NCBI RefSeq assembly: GCF_007644105.1
Contig: NZ_VFAC01000001.1
Span: 1-64,000, forward strand
DNA from: Elioraea rosea
Lineage (GTDB): Bacteria > Pseudomonadota > Alphaproteobacteria > Acetobacterales > Acetobacteraceae
Reading direction: 5' to 3'
DNA length: 64,000 nt
Numbering within the stretch: the first letter of the stretch is position 1; the number at the start of each line of letters is the position of its first letter. A program made the translations under genes and the position numbers. The notes under the pieces are model-generated. The model was not told the DNA's origin and did no database searches. It saw nothing but the letters and a program-made list of their open reading frames with translations. This document shows positions 34,768 through 43,521 of the stretch, piece after piece.

Positions 34768-36042
34768 ATGCGTTCGATGCTTCTCGGCTCGGCGATGGCC
34801 CTGCTGGTCGGCACCACGGTTGCCGCGCAGCAGCCGCAGAGCGACGCGCAGGCGCTGCAGCGCATGCAGAACTTCCAGACGACGGGCCAGTCCCTCGACC
34901 TCGAGACGGTGCCGCAGACAGGGCGGCGGGCGGACCAGATCCGGCGCAACCTCGAGCGCATCAAGCTGCCGCAGGGCTTCCAGATCGAGCTCTACGCCGT
35001 CGTGCCGGACGCGCGCCACATGGCGGTGACGCGTAACAACGCCAACGTCTTCGTCGGAACGCGCAAGACGCAGATGTGGGTGGTGGTCGACCGCGACAAG
35101 GACCGGGTGGCCGACGAGGTGAAGCGCTTCGCCCCCGCCGTGCGGTTCACCCAGCCGAACCCCTGCTACAGCCCCGATGGCTTCCTCTACGTCGTCGAGC
35201 ACAACCGCGTTCTCGTCTTCCCCGCCGCCGAGTTCTTCTTCGAGGGGCCGGACGTCGCGGTGGGCACGGTCGTCGAGCAGGGCAACCTGATCCCGCGCGA
35301 AGAAGAGAGCTTCAACCACGGCCATCGCGTCTGCCGCGTCGGGCCGGACAACAAGCTCTACGTCTCGCTCGGCCAGCCGTTCAACGTTGCCCCCCCGAAC
35401 AAGCTCGAGCTCTACAACCGCGTCGGCATTGGCGGGATCGTCCGCATGGACCGCGACGGGCAGAACCGCGAGGTGTTCGCACGCGGCGTGCGCAACAGCG
35501 TCGGCATCACGTTCAACCCGCGCACCGGAGAGCTCTGGTTCACCGACAATCAGGTCGACGGCATGGGTGATGACCAGCCGCCGGGCGAGATAAACCGCGC
35601 GACCGCGGCGGGCCAGCATTTCGGCCATCCCTATTTCGGCGGCGGCCGCGTGCGCACCGTCGAGTACAAGGACACGGCGGACGCGCAGCTTCCCGAAGTG
35701 CGGCACCCGGAGGCCGAGATGGTCGCGCATGCTGCCGATCTCGGTCTCCATTTCTATACCGGCACGATGTTCCCCGAGCGGTATCGCGGCGGGCTGTTCA
35801 GCGCCCAGCGCGGAAGCTGGAACCGCACCACACCCGTCGGCGCACGGGTGATGTTCACCCCGATGAAGCCCGACGGCTCGGGCATGGCGGGCGAGCCGGA
35901 GGTTTTCGCTTCCGGATGGCTCGATGACGAGACGGGCGAGTACTACGGCCGCATCGTCGATGTCGCGCAGCTGCCCGATGGCAGCCTGCTCGTCAGCGAC
36001 GACACGGCGGGGGCGATCTACCGCATCTCCTTCCGGCGGTGA
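34768..36042 (+). CDS. Periplasmic PQQ-dependent sugar/sorbosone-type dehydrogenase
   Basis: A 424-residue beta-propeller protein of the soluble PQQ glucose/L-sorbosone dehydrogenase family. A signal peptide is visible (MRSMLLGSAMALLVGTTVAA, probable cleavage near AA-QQ). Propeller-type segments follow, such as GYR-like RNSVGITFNPRTGELWFTDN and GSLLVSDDTAGAIYRISF at the C-terminus. ATG at 34768 is chosen for its GGGGAGA site and signal peptide; the 43-codon upstream extension is unconvincing. A cytochrome c gene overlaps its stop by 4 bases and probably takes the electrons. The sugar substrate is unknown. Confidence 0.8.
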   Translation: MRSMLLGSAMALLVGTTVAAQQPQSDAQALQRMQNFQTTGQSLDLETVPQTGRRADQIRRNLERIKLPQGFQIELYAVVPDARHMAVTRNNANVFVGTRKTQMWVVVDRDKDRVADEVKRFAPAVRFTQPNPCYSPDGFLYVVEHNRVLVFPAAEFFFEGPDVAVGTVVEQGNLIPREEESFNHGHRVCRVGPDNKLYVSLGQPFNVAPPNKLELYNRVGIGGIVRMDRDGQNREVFARGVRNSVGITFNPRTGELWFTDNQVDGMGDDQPPGEINRATAAGQHFGHPYFGGGRVRTVEYKDTADAQLPEVRHPEAEMVAHAADLGLHFYTGTMFPERYRGGLFSAQRGSWNRTTPVGARVMFTPMKPDGSGMAGEPEVFASGWLDDETGEYYGRIVDVAQLPDGSLLVSDDTAGAIYRISFRR

Positions 36043-36392
36043 TCGCCCGGGTCCTATTGGGGCTGGCCGCGTCGGTCGCGGCCAGCCTCGTTCCCGTAGT
36101 GCCTGCCCTCGCGCAGGCGGGGGACTGGCGGGCCGGCCGTCTCCTGGCCGCCCGCTCCTGCCAGGCCTGCCACGGGATGGACGGGCTTTCGAAGCAGGCG
36201 AACGCGCCGAACATCGGCGGCCAGCCCGAGGAGTACCTGGTCGCGCAGCTTCGCGCCTATCGCGACGGCACGCGCAGGCAGGAGCAGATGAGCATCGCCG
36301 CAGAGGGGCTGACGGACGAGCAGATCCTAGCGCTCGTCGCTTACTACTCCGCCATCGAGGTCGAGGCGGTGCGGATTCCCGGCCGCGACTGA
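36039..36392 (+). CDS. Small periplasmic class I cytochrome c
   Basis: A 117-residue c-type cytochrome with a signal peptide (residues ~1-25, ending ALAQA). It has one haem-binding motif CQACH (residues 41-45) and a likely distal ligand Met84 in QEQMS. The fold length matches cytochrome c4/c553-like single domains. GTG start at 36039 overlaps the stop of the PQQ dehydrogenase, so it is most simply its electron acceptor, passing electrons to the respiratory chain. Confidence 0.88.
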   Translation: MIARVLLGLAASVAASLVPVVPALAQAGDWRAGRLLAARSCQACHGMDGLSKQANAPNIGGQPEEYLVAQLRAYRDGTRRQEQMSIAAEGLTDEQILALVAYYSAIEVEAVRIPGRD

Positions 36393-36404
36393 CGCGCCAC
36401 ACCG

Positions 36405-37619
36405 GTGCATGATGCGCCGGTGGGACGCATCGATGTCGCGGTGATCGGGGCTGGCCCGACCGGGCTGATGGCAGCGGAGACGATCGCCTCCGCAGGCCGC
36501 AGCGTCGCCGTGTTCGAGCGCATGCCGTCCGTCGCGCGGAAGCTTCTCATCGCCGGCCGCGGCGGGCTGAACCTCACGCACAGCGAACCGCTCGCCTCGT
36601 TCCTTGACCGTTACGGAGCGGCGCGCGCCTGGCTCGCACCGGCTGTCGAGGCCTTCCCGCCATCGGCCCTCGTCGCATGGGCAGAGGGGCTTGGGCAGGA
36701 GATGTTCACGGGCTCGAGCGGGCGGGTGTTTCCGCGCGCGATGAAGGCTTCGCCGCTGCTGCGCGCGTGGCTCGCCCGCCTCGCCGGCCTCGGCGTCACC
36801 ATCGCCACGCGCCATCGCTGGGTGGGGCGGGAGGCGGACGGCACGCTCCGATTCGAAGCGCCCGCCGGAGCCGTCACGCTTCGGCCGCGCGCGACGGTCC
36901 TCGCCCTGGGGGGCGCCTCCTGGCCCCGCCTCGGCTCGGAAGGCACCTGGCCGGCGCTGCTTCCCGGCGTCGCAGTCTCGCCGCTCCGGCCAGCGAATTG
37001 CGGCTTCGTCGTGGCGTGGTCTGCGCATCTGCGACAACGCCATGCGGGCGCTCCGCTCAAGCGAATCGCCCTGTCGTTCGGCGAGCATATGGTGCGCGGC
37101 GAGGCGGTGATCACCGAAGCGGGGATCGAGGGCGGCGCTGTCTACGCGCTCTCCGCGCCGCTCCGCGAGGCTGTCGCCGAGCATGGGAGTGCCACGTTCG
37201 CGATCGACCTTCGCCCTGACCTCGCCCGCGAGGCGCTCGCCACGCGTCTTGCCGCGCCGCGCCGCGGCCAGTCCCTCTCGACCTTCCTCCGCAAGTCTGC
37301 CGGCCTTTCACGTGTCGCGATCGCGCTGGTGCAGGAAGCGGTCCATTCCGGAGCGCGGGCGGATGATCTCGCCGCGCTGGTCAAGGCCGTACCGGTGTCG
37401 GTCACGGCGACGACGGGACTTGACCGCGCGATCTCGTCGGCTGGCGGCATCGTGGCGGGCGAGCTCGACGCGCACTTCATGCTTCGCCGCTGTCCCGGTG
37501 TCTTCGCCTGCGGGGAGATGCTGGACTGGGAGGCGCCGACGGGCGGGTACCTGCTTCAGGCCTGCTTCGCCACGGGCGTCGCGGCGGGGCGCGGTGCTAT
37601 CGCCTGGCTCGAGCGGTGA
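36405..37619 (+). CDS. BaiN/HI0933-like FAD-dependent oxidoreductase (TIGR03862 type)
   Basis: A 404-residue flavoprotein. The dinucleotide motif VIGAGPTGLMAAETIASAG is at the N-terminus, then ARKLLIAGRGGLNLTHSE, SGRVFPRAMKASPLLRAW, VLALGGASWPRLGSEG, and the C-terminal FAD motif GVFACGEMLDWEAPTGGYLL. These blocks identify the HI0933/BaiN superfamily, close to the PP_4765 group. The physiological substrate of this group is unknown. Start GTG at 36405 follows the cytochrome stop by 12 bases; GTG at 36420 is an alternative. It may be co-transcribed with the PQQ dehydrogenase pair, but a functional link is not evident. Confidence 0.78.
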   Translation: MHDAPVGRIDVAVIGAGPTGLMAAETIASAGRSVAVFERMPSVARKLLIAGRGGLNLTHSEPLASFLDRYGAARAWLAPAVEAFPPSALVAWAEGLGQEMFTGSSGRVFPRAMKASPLLRAWLARLAGLGVTIATRHRWVGREADGTLRFEAPAGAVTLRPRATVLALGGASWPRLGSEGTWPALLPGVAVSPLRPANCGFVVAWSAHLRQRHAGAPLKRIALSFGEHMVRGEAVITEAGIEGGAVYALSAPLREAVAEHGSATFAIDLRPDLAREALATRLAAPRRGQSLSTFLRKSAGLSRVAIALVQEAVHSGARADDLAALVKAVPVSVTATTGLDRAISSAGGIVAGELDAHFMLRRCPGVFACGEMLDWEAPTGGYLLQACFATGVAAGRGAIAWLER

Positions 37620-37627
37620 TGCGCGCC

Positions 37628-37677
37628 CAGTGCGCCGGCATCAGTGCGCCGGCATCAATGCGCCGCCCTCAATGCGC
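37628..37677. repeat. 14-bp tandem repeat at the end of livF
   Basis: CAGTGCGCCGGCAT occurs twice exactly (37628-37641, 37642-37655), then once with changes (CAATGCGCCGCCCT, 37656-37669) and as a partial fourth copy (CAATGCGC, 37670-37677). The last part overlaps the final codons and stop of livF (on the minus strand); the rest fills the convergent gap to the flavoprotein gene. Confidence 0.8.
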
Positions 37678-38373
37678 TTGGCCGAGATAGAGCGCGGCGG
37701 CGCGGTCATCGGCGAGCAGCGTCTGGGCCGTACCCTCGAGCGCGACGCGGCCGCCATCAAGGACGGCGCCGCGGTCGGAGATGGCCAGCGCCTGCCGCGC
37801 GCGCTGCTCGATCAGCAGGACGGCGGCGCCGAGTGCGGGCAGGCCGCGGATGCGCGCGAAGGCCTCCGCCACCAGGGCCGGGGCGAGCGCCGCCGTGGGC
37901 TCGTCGAGCACCATCAGCCGCGGCCGCGTCATCAGCGCGCGCGCGAAGGCCAGCATCTGCCTCTCGCCGCCGGACAGCGAGCCCGCCCGCGCGCGTCGGC
38001 GCTGCGCGAGCGCGGGAAACGTGTCGAACAGCTCGGCGATGCGCGCGCGCGGCGCCGCCACGCCCTCGACCACCTCGAGATTCTCGACGACGGAGAGCGA
38101 TGGAAACACGTTCGCCACCTGCGGCACGTAGCCGATCCCGAGGCGCGCGCGTGCCTCCGTCGGCGCCGCGGTGATGTCCTCGCCCTCGAAGAGAATGCGC
38201 CCCGAGACGCGCGGCAGGAGCCCGACGAGAGCCTTGGCGAGCGTCGATTTCCCCGCACCATTCGTGCCTGCGACGGTGAGGATCTCGCCCCGTGCCAGGA
38301 CGAGGTCGATGCCGGTGAGGATGTCGACCTCGCCGTAGCCGCCCGAGAGGTGCTCGACGGCGAGAAGCGTCAC
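37669..38373 (-). CDS. livF: Liv-type ABC transporter ATP-binding protein (LivF-like), system 1
   Basis: A 234-residue ABC ATPase of the LivF group. Walker A is GTNGAGKSTL, the Q-loop region is YVPQVANVFPSLSVVENLEV, the signature is SLSGGERQMLAFARALM and Walker B is LMVLDEPTAAL. It is the last gene of a leftward F-G-M-H-binding protein operon and overlaps livG by 4 bases. The stop codon sits in a 14-bp tandem repeat. With LivG it would power uptake of a hydrophobic amino acid, amide or small peptide. Confidence 0.9.
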   Translation of the reverse strand: MTLLAVEHLSGGYGEVDILTGIDLVLARGEILTVAGTNGAGKSTLAKALVGLLPRVSGRILFEGEDITAAPTEARARLGIGYVPQVANVFPSLSVVENLEVVEGVAAPRARIAELFDTFPALAQRRRARAGSLSGGERQMLAFARALMTRPRLMVLDEPTAALAPALVAEAFARIRGLPALGAAVLLIEQRARQALAISDRGAVLDGGRVALEGTAQTLLADDRAAALYLGQAH

Positions 38374-39128
38374 GACACGCCGCCCAGATAGGCTTCCCGC
38401 ACCTCCGGCGCGGACAGCACGGCCTCGGGCGCGCCGGAGGCGATGATGCGGCCGCGATCCATCACGTGCAGCGTCGAGACGAGGCGGGTCAGCGCAGGCA
38501 GGTCATGCTCGATGATCAGGAAGCCGATGCCGCGTCCGTTCAGCGTGCGGATGTGGTCGGACAGGGCTGCCACGAGCACCGGGTTCACGCCGGCGAAGGG
38601 CTCGTCGAGAAGGATCAGTTTCGGGTTCGTCATCAGCGCGCGGCCAAGCTCGAGGAGCTTCTTCTGCCCTCCCGAGAGCCGGCCCGCGGGCGTCTCGGCC
38701 ACCGGCGAGAGCCGCAGGAACCCGATCGCATCGGCAACGCGCGCACGCGCGGTCTGCTCCTCGGCGCGCACCGCTGCCGGACGGAGGAAGAGGCCGCGCA
38801 ACGTCTCGCCGCTCTGCCCCGGCACGGCGGCGAGAAGGTTCTCGCGCACCGTGAGGTGGGCATACTCGCGCGGCACCTGGAAGGTGCGCACCATGCCCCG
38901 CCGCGCCCGCTCATGCGCCGCCAGGCGGGTTATGTCCTCCCCAAACAGGCTGACCGTCCCGGAATCCGGCGCGAGGAAGCCGCTGATGAGCGAGAACAGC
39001 GTCGACTTGCCGGCGCCGTTCGGCCCGATCACACCGACGAGTCCACCTTCGTCGACGGAGAAGCTCACGCTATCGACGGCGCGGAAGCCGCCGAACGACC
39101 TGGTGAGGGAGGAGAGCGTGAGCGTCAT
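38370..39128 (-). CDS. livG: Liv-type ABC transporter ATP-binding protein (LivG-like), system 1
   Basis: A 252-residue ABC ATPase of the LivG group. Walker A is GPNGAGKSTL, the Q-loop region is MVRTFQVPREYAHLTVRENLL, the signature is RLSGGQKKLLELGRALM, Walker B is LILLDEPFAGVNP and the switch is IIEHD. The FAGVNP continuation is typical of LivG. It overlaps both neighbours by 4 bases, so translation is coupled along the operon. Confidence 0.9.
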   Translation of the reverse strand: MTLTLSSLTRSFGGFRAVDSVSFSVDEGGLVGVIGPNGAGKSTLFSLISGFLAPDSGTVSLFGEDITRLAAHERARRGMVRTFQVPREYAHLTVRENLLAAVPGQSGETLRGLFLRPAAVRAEEQTARARVADAIGFLRLSPVAETPAGRLSGGQKKLLELGRALMTNPKLILLDEPFAGVNPVLVAALSDHIRTLNGRGIGFLIIEHDLPALTRLVSTLHVMDRGRIIASGAPEAVLSAPEVREAYLGGVS

Positions 39129-40015
39129 CGGCGCGTGTAGTCGCCCATCAGCCCCTGCGGGCGGAACATGGTGAAGAGCACGAGCGCGAGCCCCACTGCG
39201 CCGATGCGCACCGAGGCCATGTCGACCGCGGAGATGAACGGCACGACGTCACGCAGGAAGCGGCTGCCCTCGAGGAACAGCATGAGAAGCGCCGCGCCGA
39301 CGACCGCGCCGGAGATGCGTCCCACCCCGCCCATGATGATCGCCATCCACACATAGAAGGTCACGAGCGGGATGAACTGGTCGGGCACCACGTAGCCGAT
39401 GTAGTGCGCGTAGAAGGCGCCTGCGATTCCGGCGAGCGCCGCGCCGAGGACGAGCACGCGGATCTTGAAGCGCGCGGGGTCCTTGCCGAGCGCGCGCACC
39501 GCTTCCTCGTTGTCGCGGATCGCCTCGATCATCCTCCCGAACGGGCTCTTCACCAGGCGGAAGAACAGCCAGATCGCCGCCGCGTTCACCGCAAGGAGCA
39601 CGCCCACGATCGCGAGCGCCGAAGGCATGCCGACGCCGAGGCCTTCGAACAGGCGGGGGATTCCGGGAATGCCCTGCACCCCGTTGGTCAGCCAGCGCTC
39701 GGAGGTGACGACGAGGCGCACCGTCTCGGAGAAGCCGAGGGTGACGATGGCGAAATAGTCGTCGCGCAGCCGAAGCGAGACGAGCCCGATCGGCCAGGCC
39801 GCGAGGCCGGCAAGAACCGCGGCGGCGACGAAGCCGACTGCGATCGGCATTCCCCCCTTCGTGGAGAGGATCGCCGCGGCATAGGCGCCGATGCAGAAGA
39901 ACCCGACATGGCCGAAATTGATCAGCCCCGTCAGCCCGTAATGCAGCGTGAGACCGAGCGCGAGCAGCACGTAGATCAGCGCGATGGCGGCGATGGCAGC
40001 GAGATAGGCCTCCAT
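39125..40015 (-). CDS. livM: Liv-type ABC transporter permease (LivM-like), system 1
   Basis: A 296-residue permease with about eight membrane helices. LivM signatures are LGLTLHYGLTGLINFGHVGFFCIGAYAAA near the N-terminus (first part quoted across helix 1-2), LRLRDDYFAIVTLGFSE and FGRMIEAIRDNEEAVRALGKD in the cytoplasmic loop that contacts the ATPases. It overlaps livG by 4 bases and livH by one base. It forms the membrane channel together with LivH. Confidence 0.9.
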   Translation of the reverse strand: MEAYLAAIAAIALIYVLLALGLTLHYGLTGLINFGHVGFFCIGAYAAAILSTKGGMPIAVGFVAAAVLAGLAAWPIGLVSLRLRDDYFAIVTLGFSETVRLVVTSERWLTNGVQGIPGIPRLFEGLGVGMPSALAIVGVLLAVNAAAIWLFFRLVKSPFGRMIEAIRDNEEAVRALGKDPARFKIRVLVLGAALAGIAGAFYAHYIGYVVPDQFIPLVTFYVWMAIIMGGVGRISGAVVGAALLMLFLEGSRFLRDVVPFISAVDMASVRIGAVGLALVLFTMFRPQGLMGDYTRR

Positions 40016-40881
40016 CAGCGCACCCCCTCGACGCGCCCGAACAGCCCGCGTGGGCGCACGAGCAGGACGAACAGCATCACCACGAAGGCGAGCGCGATCT
40101 TGTAGGTGAAGCCGACGACGGGGGTGGCCATCTCCTGCGCGATGCCGATGATCAGCCCCGCCACCACCGCACCCACGGGGCTGCCGATGCCGCCGAGGAT
40201 GGCGGCGGCGAAGCCTGGCAGAAGCATGTCCCAGCCGATCTCAGGCGCGACCACGGTGCGCATGCCCAGAATCACCCCGGCAATTCCTGCCACCGCGCCG
40301 GCGAGCAGCCACAGCGCCACCATCACGCGGACAGGCGATATGCCGCAGACGCGGGCAAGCGCAGGGTCATCCGCCACCGCGCGCATGCGGCGTCCGATCG
40401 GGGTGAGGTAGAGGGTCGCGAACACTACTGCCAGCGCGAAGGCGGCCGTGGCGGCGAGCCTCAGATCATTGGGGTGGATGCGCACCCCCTCGAAGCGCCA
40501 GGGCCGCACCAGCGGCGCCTGGAACACCTGCTGCGTATGGCCGAAGGCGAGCGCGAGCCCCGCGCGAAGGATGAAGCCGATGCCGATGGAGGCGACGAGC
40601 AGAGCGACGGTCGAGCGACCCGAAAGCCTTCGGAAGACCAGCGCGTAGGCAGCGAGCCCCGTCACTGCGCCGCCGAGCGCGCCGAGCGCGCCGCCGAGCA
40701 GGAGCGAGCCCGTCGCCGCGTGGCCCGCGAGCGCGCCATACGCGCCGAGTGTCATCGTGTCGCCGGTCGCGGCATTGGGAAAGCGCGCGATGCCGAAGAC
40801 GAGCGTGATCGCGAGCGCGACGAGCCCGATGACGAGGCCGGAGACGACCCCGGCGATCAGGAGTTCGACCCAGAACACCAT
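40015..40881 (-). CDS. livH: Liv-type ABC transporter permease (LivH-like), system 1
   Basis: A 288-residue permease with about eight membrane helices. LivH marks are VIGLVALAITLVFGIARFPN, RRMRAVADDPALARVCGI in the ATPase-contact loop, and LPGFAAAILGGIGSPVGAVV near the C-terminus. It follows the binding-protein gene by 36 bases and overlaps livM by one base. Confidence 0.9.
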   Translation of the reverse strand: MVFWVELLIAGVVSGLVIGLVALAITLVFGIARFPNAATGDTMTLGAYGALAGHAATGSLLLGGALGALGGAVTGLAAYALVFRRLSGRSTVALLVASIGIGFILRAGLALAFGHTQQVFQAPLVRPWRFEGVRIHPNDLRLAATAAFALAVVFATLYLTPIGRRMRAVADDPALARVCGISPVRVMVALWLLAGAVAGIAGVILGMRTVVAPEIGWDMLLPGFAAAILGGIGSPVGAVVAGLIIGIAQEMATPVVGFTYKIALAFVVMLFVLLVRPRGLFGRVEGVR

Positions 40882-40917
40882 GGGAAACGGGGCGGCGCGC
40901 TCGCCGCCCCTCGCCCC

Positions 40918-42144
40918 TCAGATCGACACGATGTAGCGCCGCTCGAGTTGGCCCTTGGCGATGAAGTAGGCGCCGAAATCGGGCGTCACGTCGCCGTGCT
41001 GGTCGAAGTCGAGAACCGACGAGGCGCCCTGGTAGTTGATCTTTCGCCCGGCCGCGAGCGCGGCCTTGCCTGCGGCGAAGGTGAATACCTCCTCGCCGGG
41101 CGGGTTGGCTACCTCGCGCATCTTCGCGTTGATCGCCGCGACATCGGCGTTCGGGCCCGCAGCCTCCATCGCGAGGCCGAGACAGATCATCATGTCCCAC
41201 GTCATCGCGGCGTAGACGTTGCTCAGCCCCGGCTGGTTCGTCGCCCGCCGGTGCACGGCATCGTAATGCGCGAAGGAGGCGGCATTCTCGTTCGAGACGC
41301 TGTCGACCGAGATGATCCCCTCCGTCACCTCCGCCCCGAGGGCCTGGATCAGCTGCGGGTTCGCCGCCCAGCCTGGGATGATCCAGCGCGTGGTCTCGCC
41401 CGTCTGGAACCATTCGCGAAGGATGATCGTGGTGTCGGCGAGGTAGGAGCCGGTGACGATCACGTCCGGACGCGCGGCGAGGACGCGCTGCAGCTCGGCC
41501 CGGTAGGAGGGCTGGTTCGGCTCGTAGACGACCTCGGCGACAACGCGGTTGCCCTTCGCCTCCCAGGCCTTCTTGAAGCCCTCGGTGTTGCCGATGCCGG
41601 AGGCGTTGTTGAACGCCATGGTCGCTGCGCGCTTGAATCCCTCGCGGGTCGCGATCTCGGCGAAGGCCCTGCCGAAGCGGTCATTCGTCGCCTGGAAGCG
41701 GTAGGACAGGCCCTTCGCGTTCGCCGGCGGAACCGACAGGGCCGGGGCACCGGAGGTGTTCAGCAGCAGGATGCCCGCATCGTTCGTCAGCGGAACGACG
41801 GCGAGCGACACGCCGGACGACCAGGTACCGACGATGGCGCGGACGTTGTTCACCTCGATCAGCTTCTTCGCCGCGAGCACGGCCGCCTGGGGCGAGGTCT
41901 GCGTGTCCTCGGAGAACACCTCGATCCGGCGCCCGCCTGCGCCGCCCGCGGCGTTGATCTCCTCCGCGGCGGCAATGATCATCTTCTGCATGCCGCTGCC
42001 ATAGGGGCTGCCGACGCCCGTGACCGGGTTCAGCGCGCCGACGCGGAACGTGGCAGCCTGGGCATTGGCGGCGACAGGCATGGCGGTCAGCGCGAGGCCG
42101 GCCGCGCCCGCGCCGAGAACCGTGCGTCGATCCATCTTCGTCAT
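40918..42144 (-). CDS. ABC transporter substrate-binding protein (Liv/HAAT type), system 1
   Basis: A 408-residue periplasmic binding protein of the type I (Leu/Ile/Val, HAAT) fold. The N-terminus has a twin-arginine-like signal (MTKMDRRTVLG, then a hydrophobic stretch to about ANAQA). Fold marks are RVGALNPVTGVGSPYG, INAAGGAGGRRIEV, the DTQTSPQAAVLAAKKLI segment and VRAIVGTWSSGVSLAV. It is the first transporter gene of the leftward operon, 27 bases behind the amidohydrolase. The ligand is not predictable from sequence alone; the adjacent amidohydrolase suggests an amide or dipeptide. Confidence 0.88.
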   Translation of the reverse strand: MTKMDRRTVLGAGAAGLALTAMPVAANAQAATFRVGALNPVTGVGSPYGSGMQKMIIAAAEEINAAGGAGGRRIEVFSEDTQTSPQAAVLAAKKLIEVNNVRAIVGTWSSGVSLAVVPLTNDAGILLLNTSGAPALSVPPANAKGLSYRFQATNDRFGRAFAEIATREGFKRAATMAFNNASGIGNTEGFKKAWEAKGNRVVAEVVYEPNQPSYRAELQRVLAARPDVIVTGSYLADTTIILREWFQTGETTRWIIPGWAANPQLIQALGAEVTEGIISVDSVSNENAASFAHYDAVHRRATNQPGLSNVYAAMTWDMMICLGLAMEAAGPNADVAAINAKMREVANPPGEEVFTFAAGKAALAAGRKINYQGASSVLDFDQHGDVTPDFGAYFIAKGQLERRYIVSI

Positions 42145-42171
42145 CTCTCGTCCCCTTCTTCCCGTCCCTAG

Positions 42172-43392
42172 TCAGAGCGTGTTCTTGACGAACCGCCCGC
42201 CGAGCATGATCGCGGGCATGTGCGCGCCCTGGCGCGTCAGCAGCGCGAGGTCGGCGAGCGGATTGCCGTCCACCACCACGAGGTCCGCATGGGCGCCAGG
42301 CGCGATGCAGCCGATCCTGCCCTCCATGCGCAGCAGCTTCGCCGCACCGAAGGTGGCCGAGGCGATCACCTCCTGCGCCGGCAGAACGCGGCCGCGGATC
42401 ACGAACTCCTCGGACTGGTGGCGGTGCATCTCGGCCAGGAGGTCGGTGCCGAAGGCCATCGGCAGCCCGGCCTCCTTGATGATCTCGAGGCTCTTCATTC
42501 CCGCGCCGCGAACGGTCTCGATCTTGGCGACGCTGTCGGGGGGGAAGCCCATCGACGCGCCCTCGTTGGCGAGCGCCTCGTAGGTCACGAGCGTCGGCAC
42601 CGCGAAGCAGCCCGCGGCGGCGGCGGCCCGCGCCGTTGCCGGCGTGATCAGGTTGCAGTGCTCGAGGCTGTGCACGCCGCATTCGACGGCCCGCGCGATC
42701 GCCTCGTCGGTGTAGAGATGCGCGGCGACATAGGTGCCGGCGTTGCGCGCCTCCTCGACCACGGCGGTGATCTCCTCGCGCGAGAAGCCGAGGAAGTGGA
42801 TCGGGTCGGTCGGCGAGGCGACGCCGCCATTGGCCATGATCTTGATGAAGTCGGCGCCGTTTTTGATCTCCTCGCGGGCGGCGCGGCGGAGCTCGGGCAC
42901 GCCGTCGCAGATCCGGCCCATCGCGCCGAGCCGCCAGTGCGGCTGCGGTCTGTCCTCGAACCGGCCGCGGAAATCCGTGTGCCCGCCGGTCTGGCTCAGC
43001 GCCTTGCCGGAGATGTTGAGGCGGGGGGCGTCGAACAGCCCCTCGTCGCGCGCCATGCGCAACGGGTGCGTCGCCCCGCCGACATCGCGCACGGTGGTAA
43101 AGCCGCGCATCAGCATCGCGTGCATGATCTTGGCCGAGCGGTGCGCGACCAGCGCGTCGGGCAGCGATGCGTTGATGCCGAGATTGGCGTTGCAGGCGAC
43201 GACATGAACATGCGCGTCGATCAGCCCGGGCATCAGCGTCCGCCCGCCGAGATCGAGCACGTCGCCGCCGGACAGCGAGGCGACGTTCGCCCCGACCTCG
43301 CGGATCGTGCCGCCCTCGATCAGGATGGATACGGGGTCGGACGGCGCGGGGGCGGAGCCGTCGACGATGCGGGCATTCTTGAGCAGGATCAC
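42172..43392 (-). CDS. Amidohydrolase, imidazolonepropionase/Xaa-Pro dipeptidase-like
   Basis: A 406-residue metal-dependent amidohydrolase. Metal-site marks are the HxH of DAHVHVVACN, a probable carboxylated Lys in DFIKIMANGGVASP, His in VAAHLYTDEA, His in HSLEHCNLI and the Asp of AFGTDLLAEMHRHQ. This set matches the imidazolonepropionase-like subgroup that includes Zn prolidases such as Sgx9260-type enzymes cleaving Xaa-Pro and N-acyl amino acids. GTG at 43392 is chosen for GAGGA upstream; a longer frame adds 21 residues. It heads the leftward transporter operon and diverges from the second one. Confidence 0.85.
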   Translation of the reverse strand: MILLKNARIVDGSAPAPSDPVSILIEGGTIREVGANVASLSGGDVLDLGGRTLMPGLIDAHVHVVACNANLGINASLPDALVAHRSAKIMHAMLMRGFTTVRDVGGATHPLRMARDEGLFDAPRLNISGKALSQTGGHTDFRGRFEDRPQPHWRLGAMGRICDGVPELRRAAREEIKNGADFIKIMANGGVASPTDPIHFLGFSREEITAVVEEARNAGTYVAAHLYTDEAIARAVECGVHSLEHCNLITPATARAAAAAGCFAVPTLVTYEALANEGASMGFPPDSVAKIETVRGAGMKSLEIIKEAGLPMAFGTDLLAEMHRHQSEEFVIRGRVLPAQEVIASATFGAAKLLRMEGRIGCIAPGAHADLVVVDGNPLADLALLTRQGAHMPAIMLGGRFVKNTL

Positions 43393-43521
43393 GCGCTGTC
43401 CTCGTATTTCACATTCGGTCCGAGCCTTCCTTAGCAGCCCCGCCTGCCGCGTCAAACGTCTCCCGATTGCGCAGCGATGGCGCCCGCCCTACCGTTGCGC
43501 CATGCGACGGTTCCGCCCCTG

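Noticed and set aside
43393-43455. N-terminal extension of the amidohydrolase from 43455
   Set aside because: The extra 21 residues are not part of the family fold. GTG at 43392 has a good ribosome-binding site and starts the typical beta-sandwich strand.
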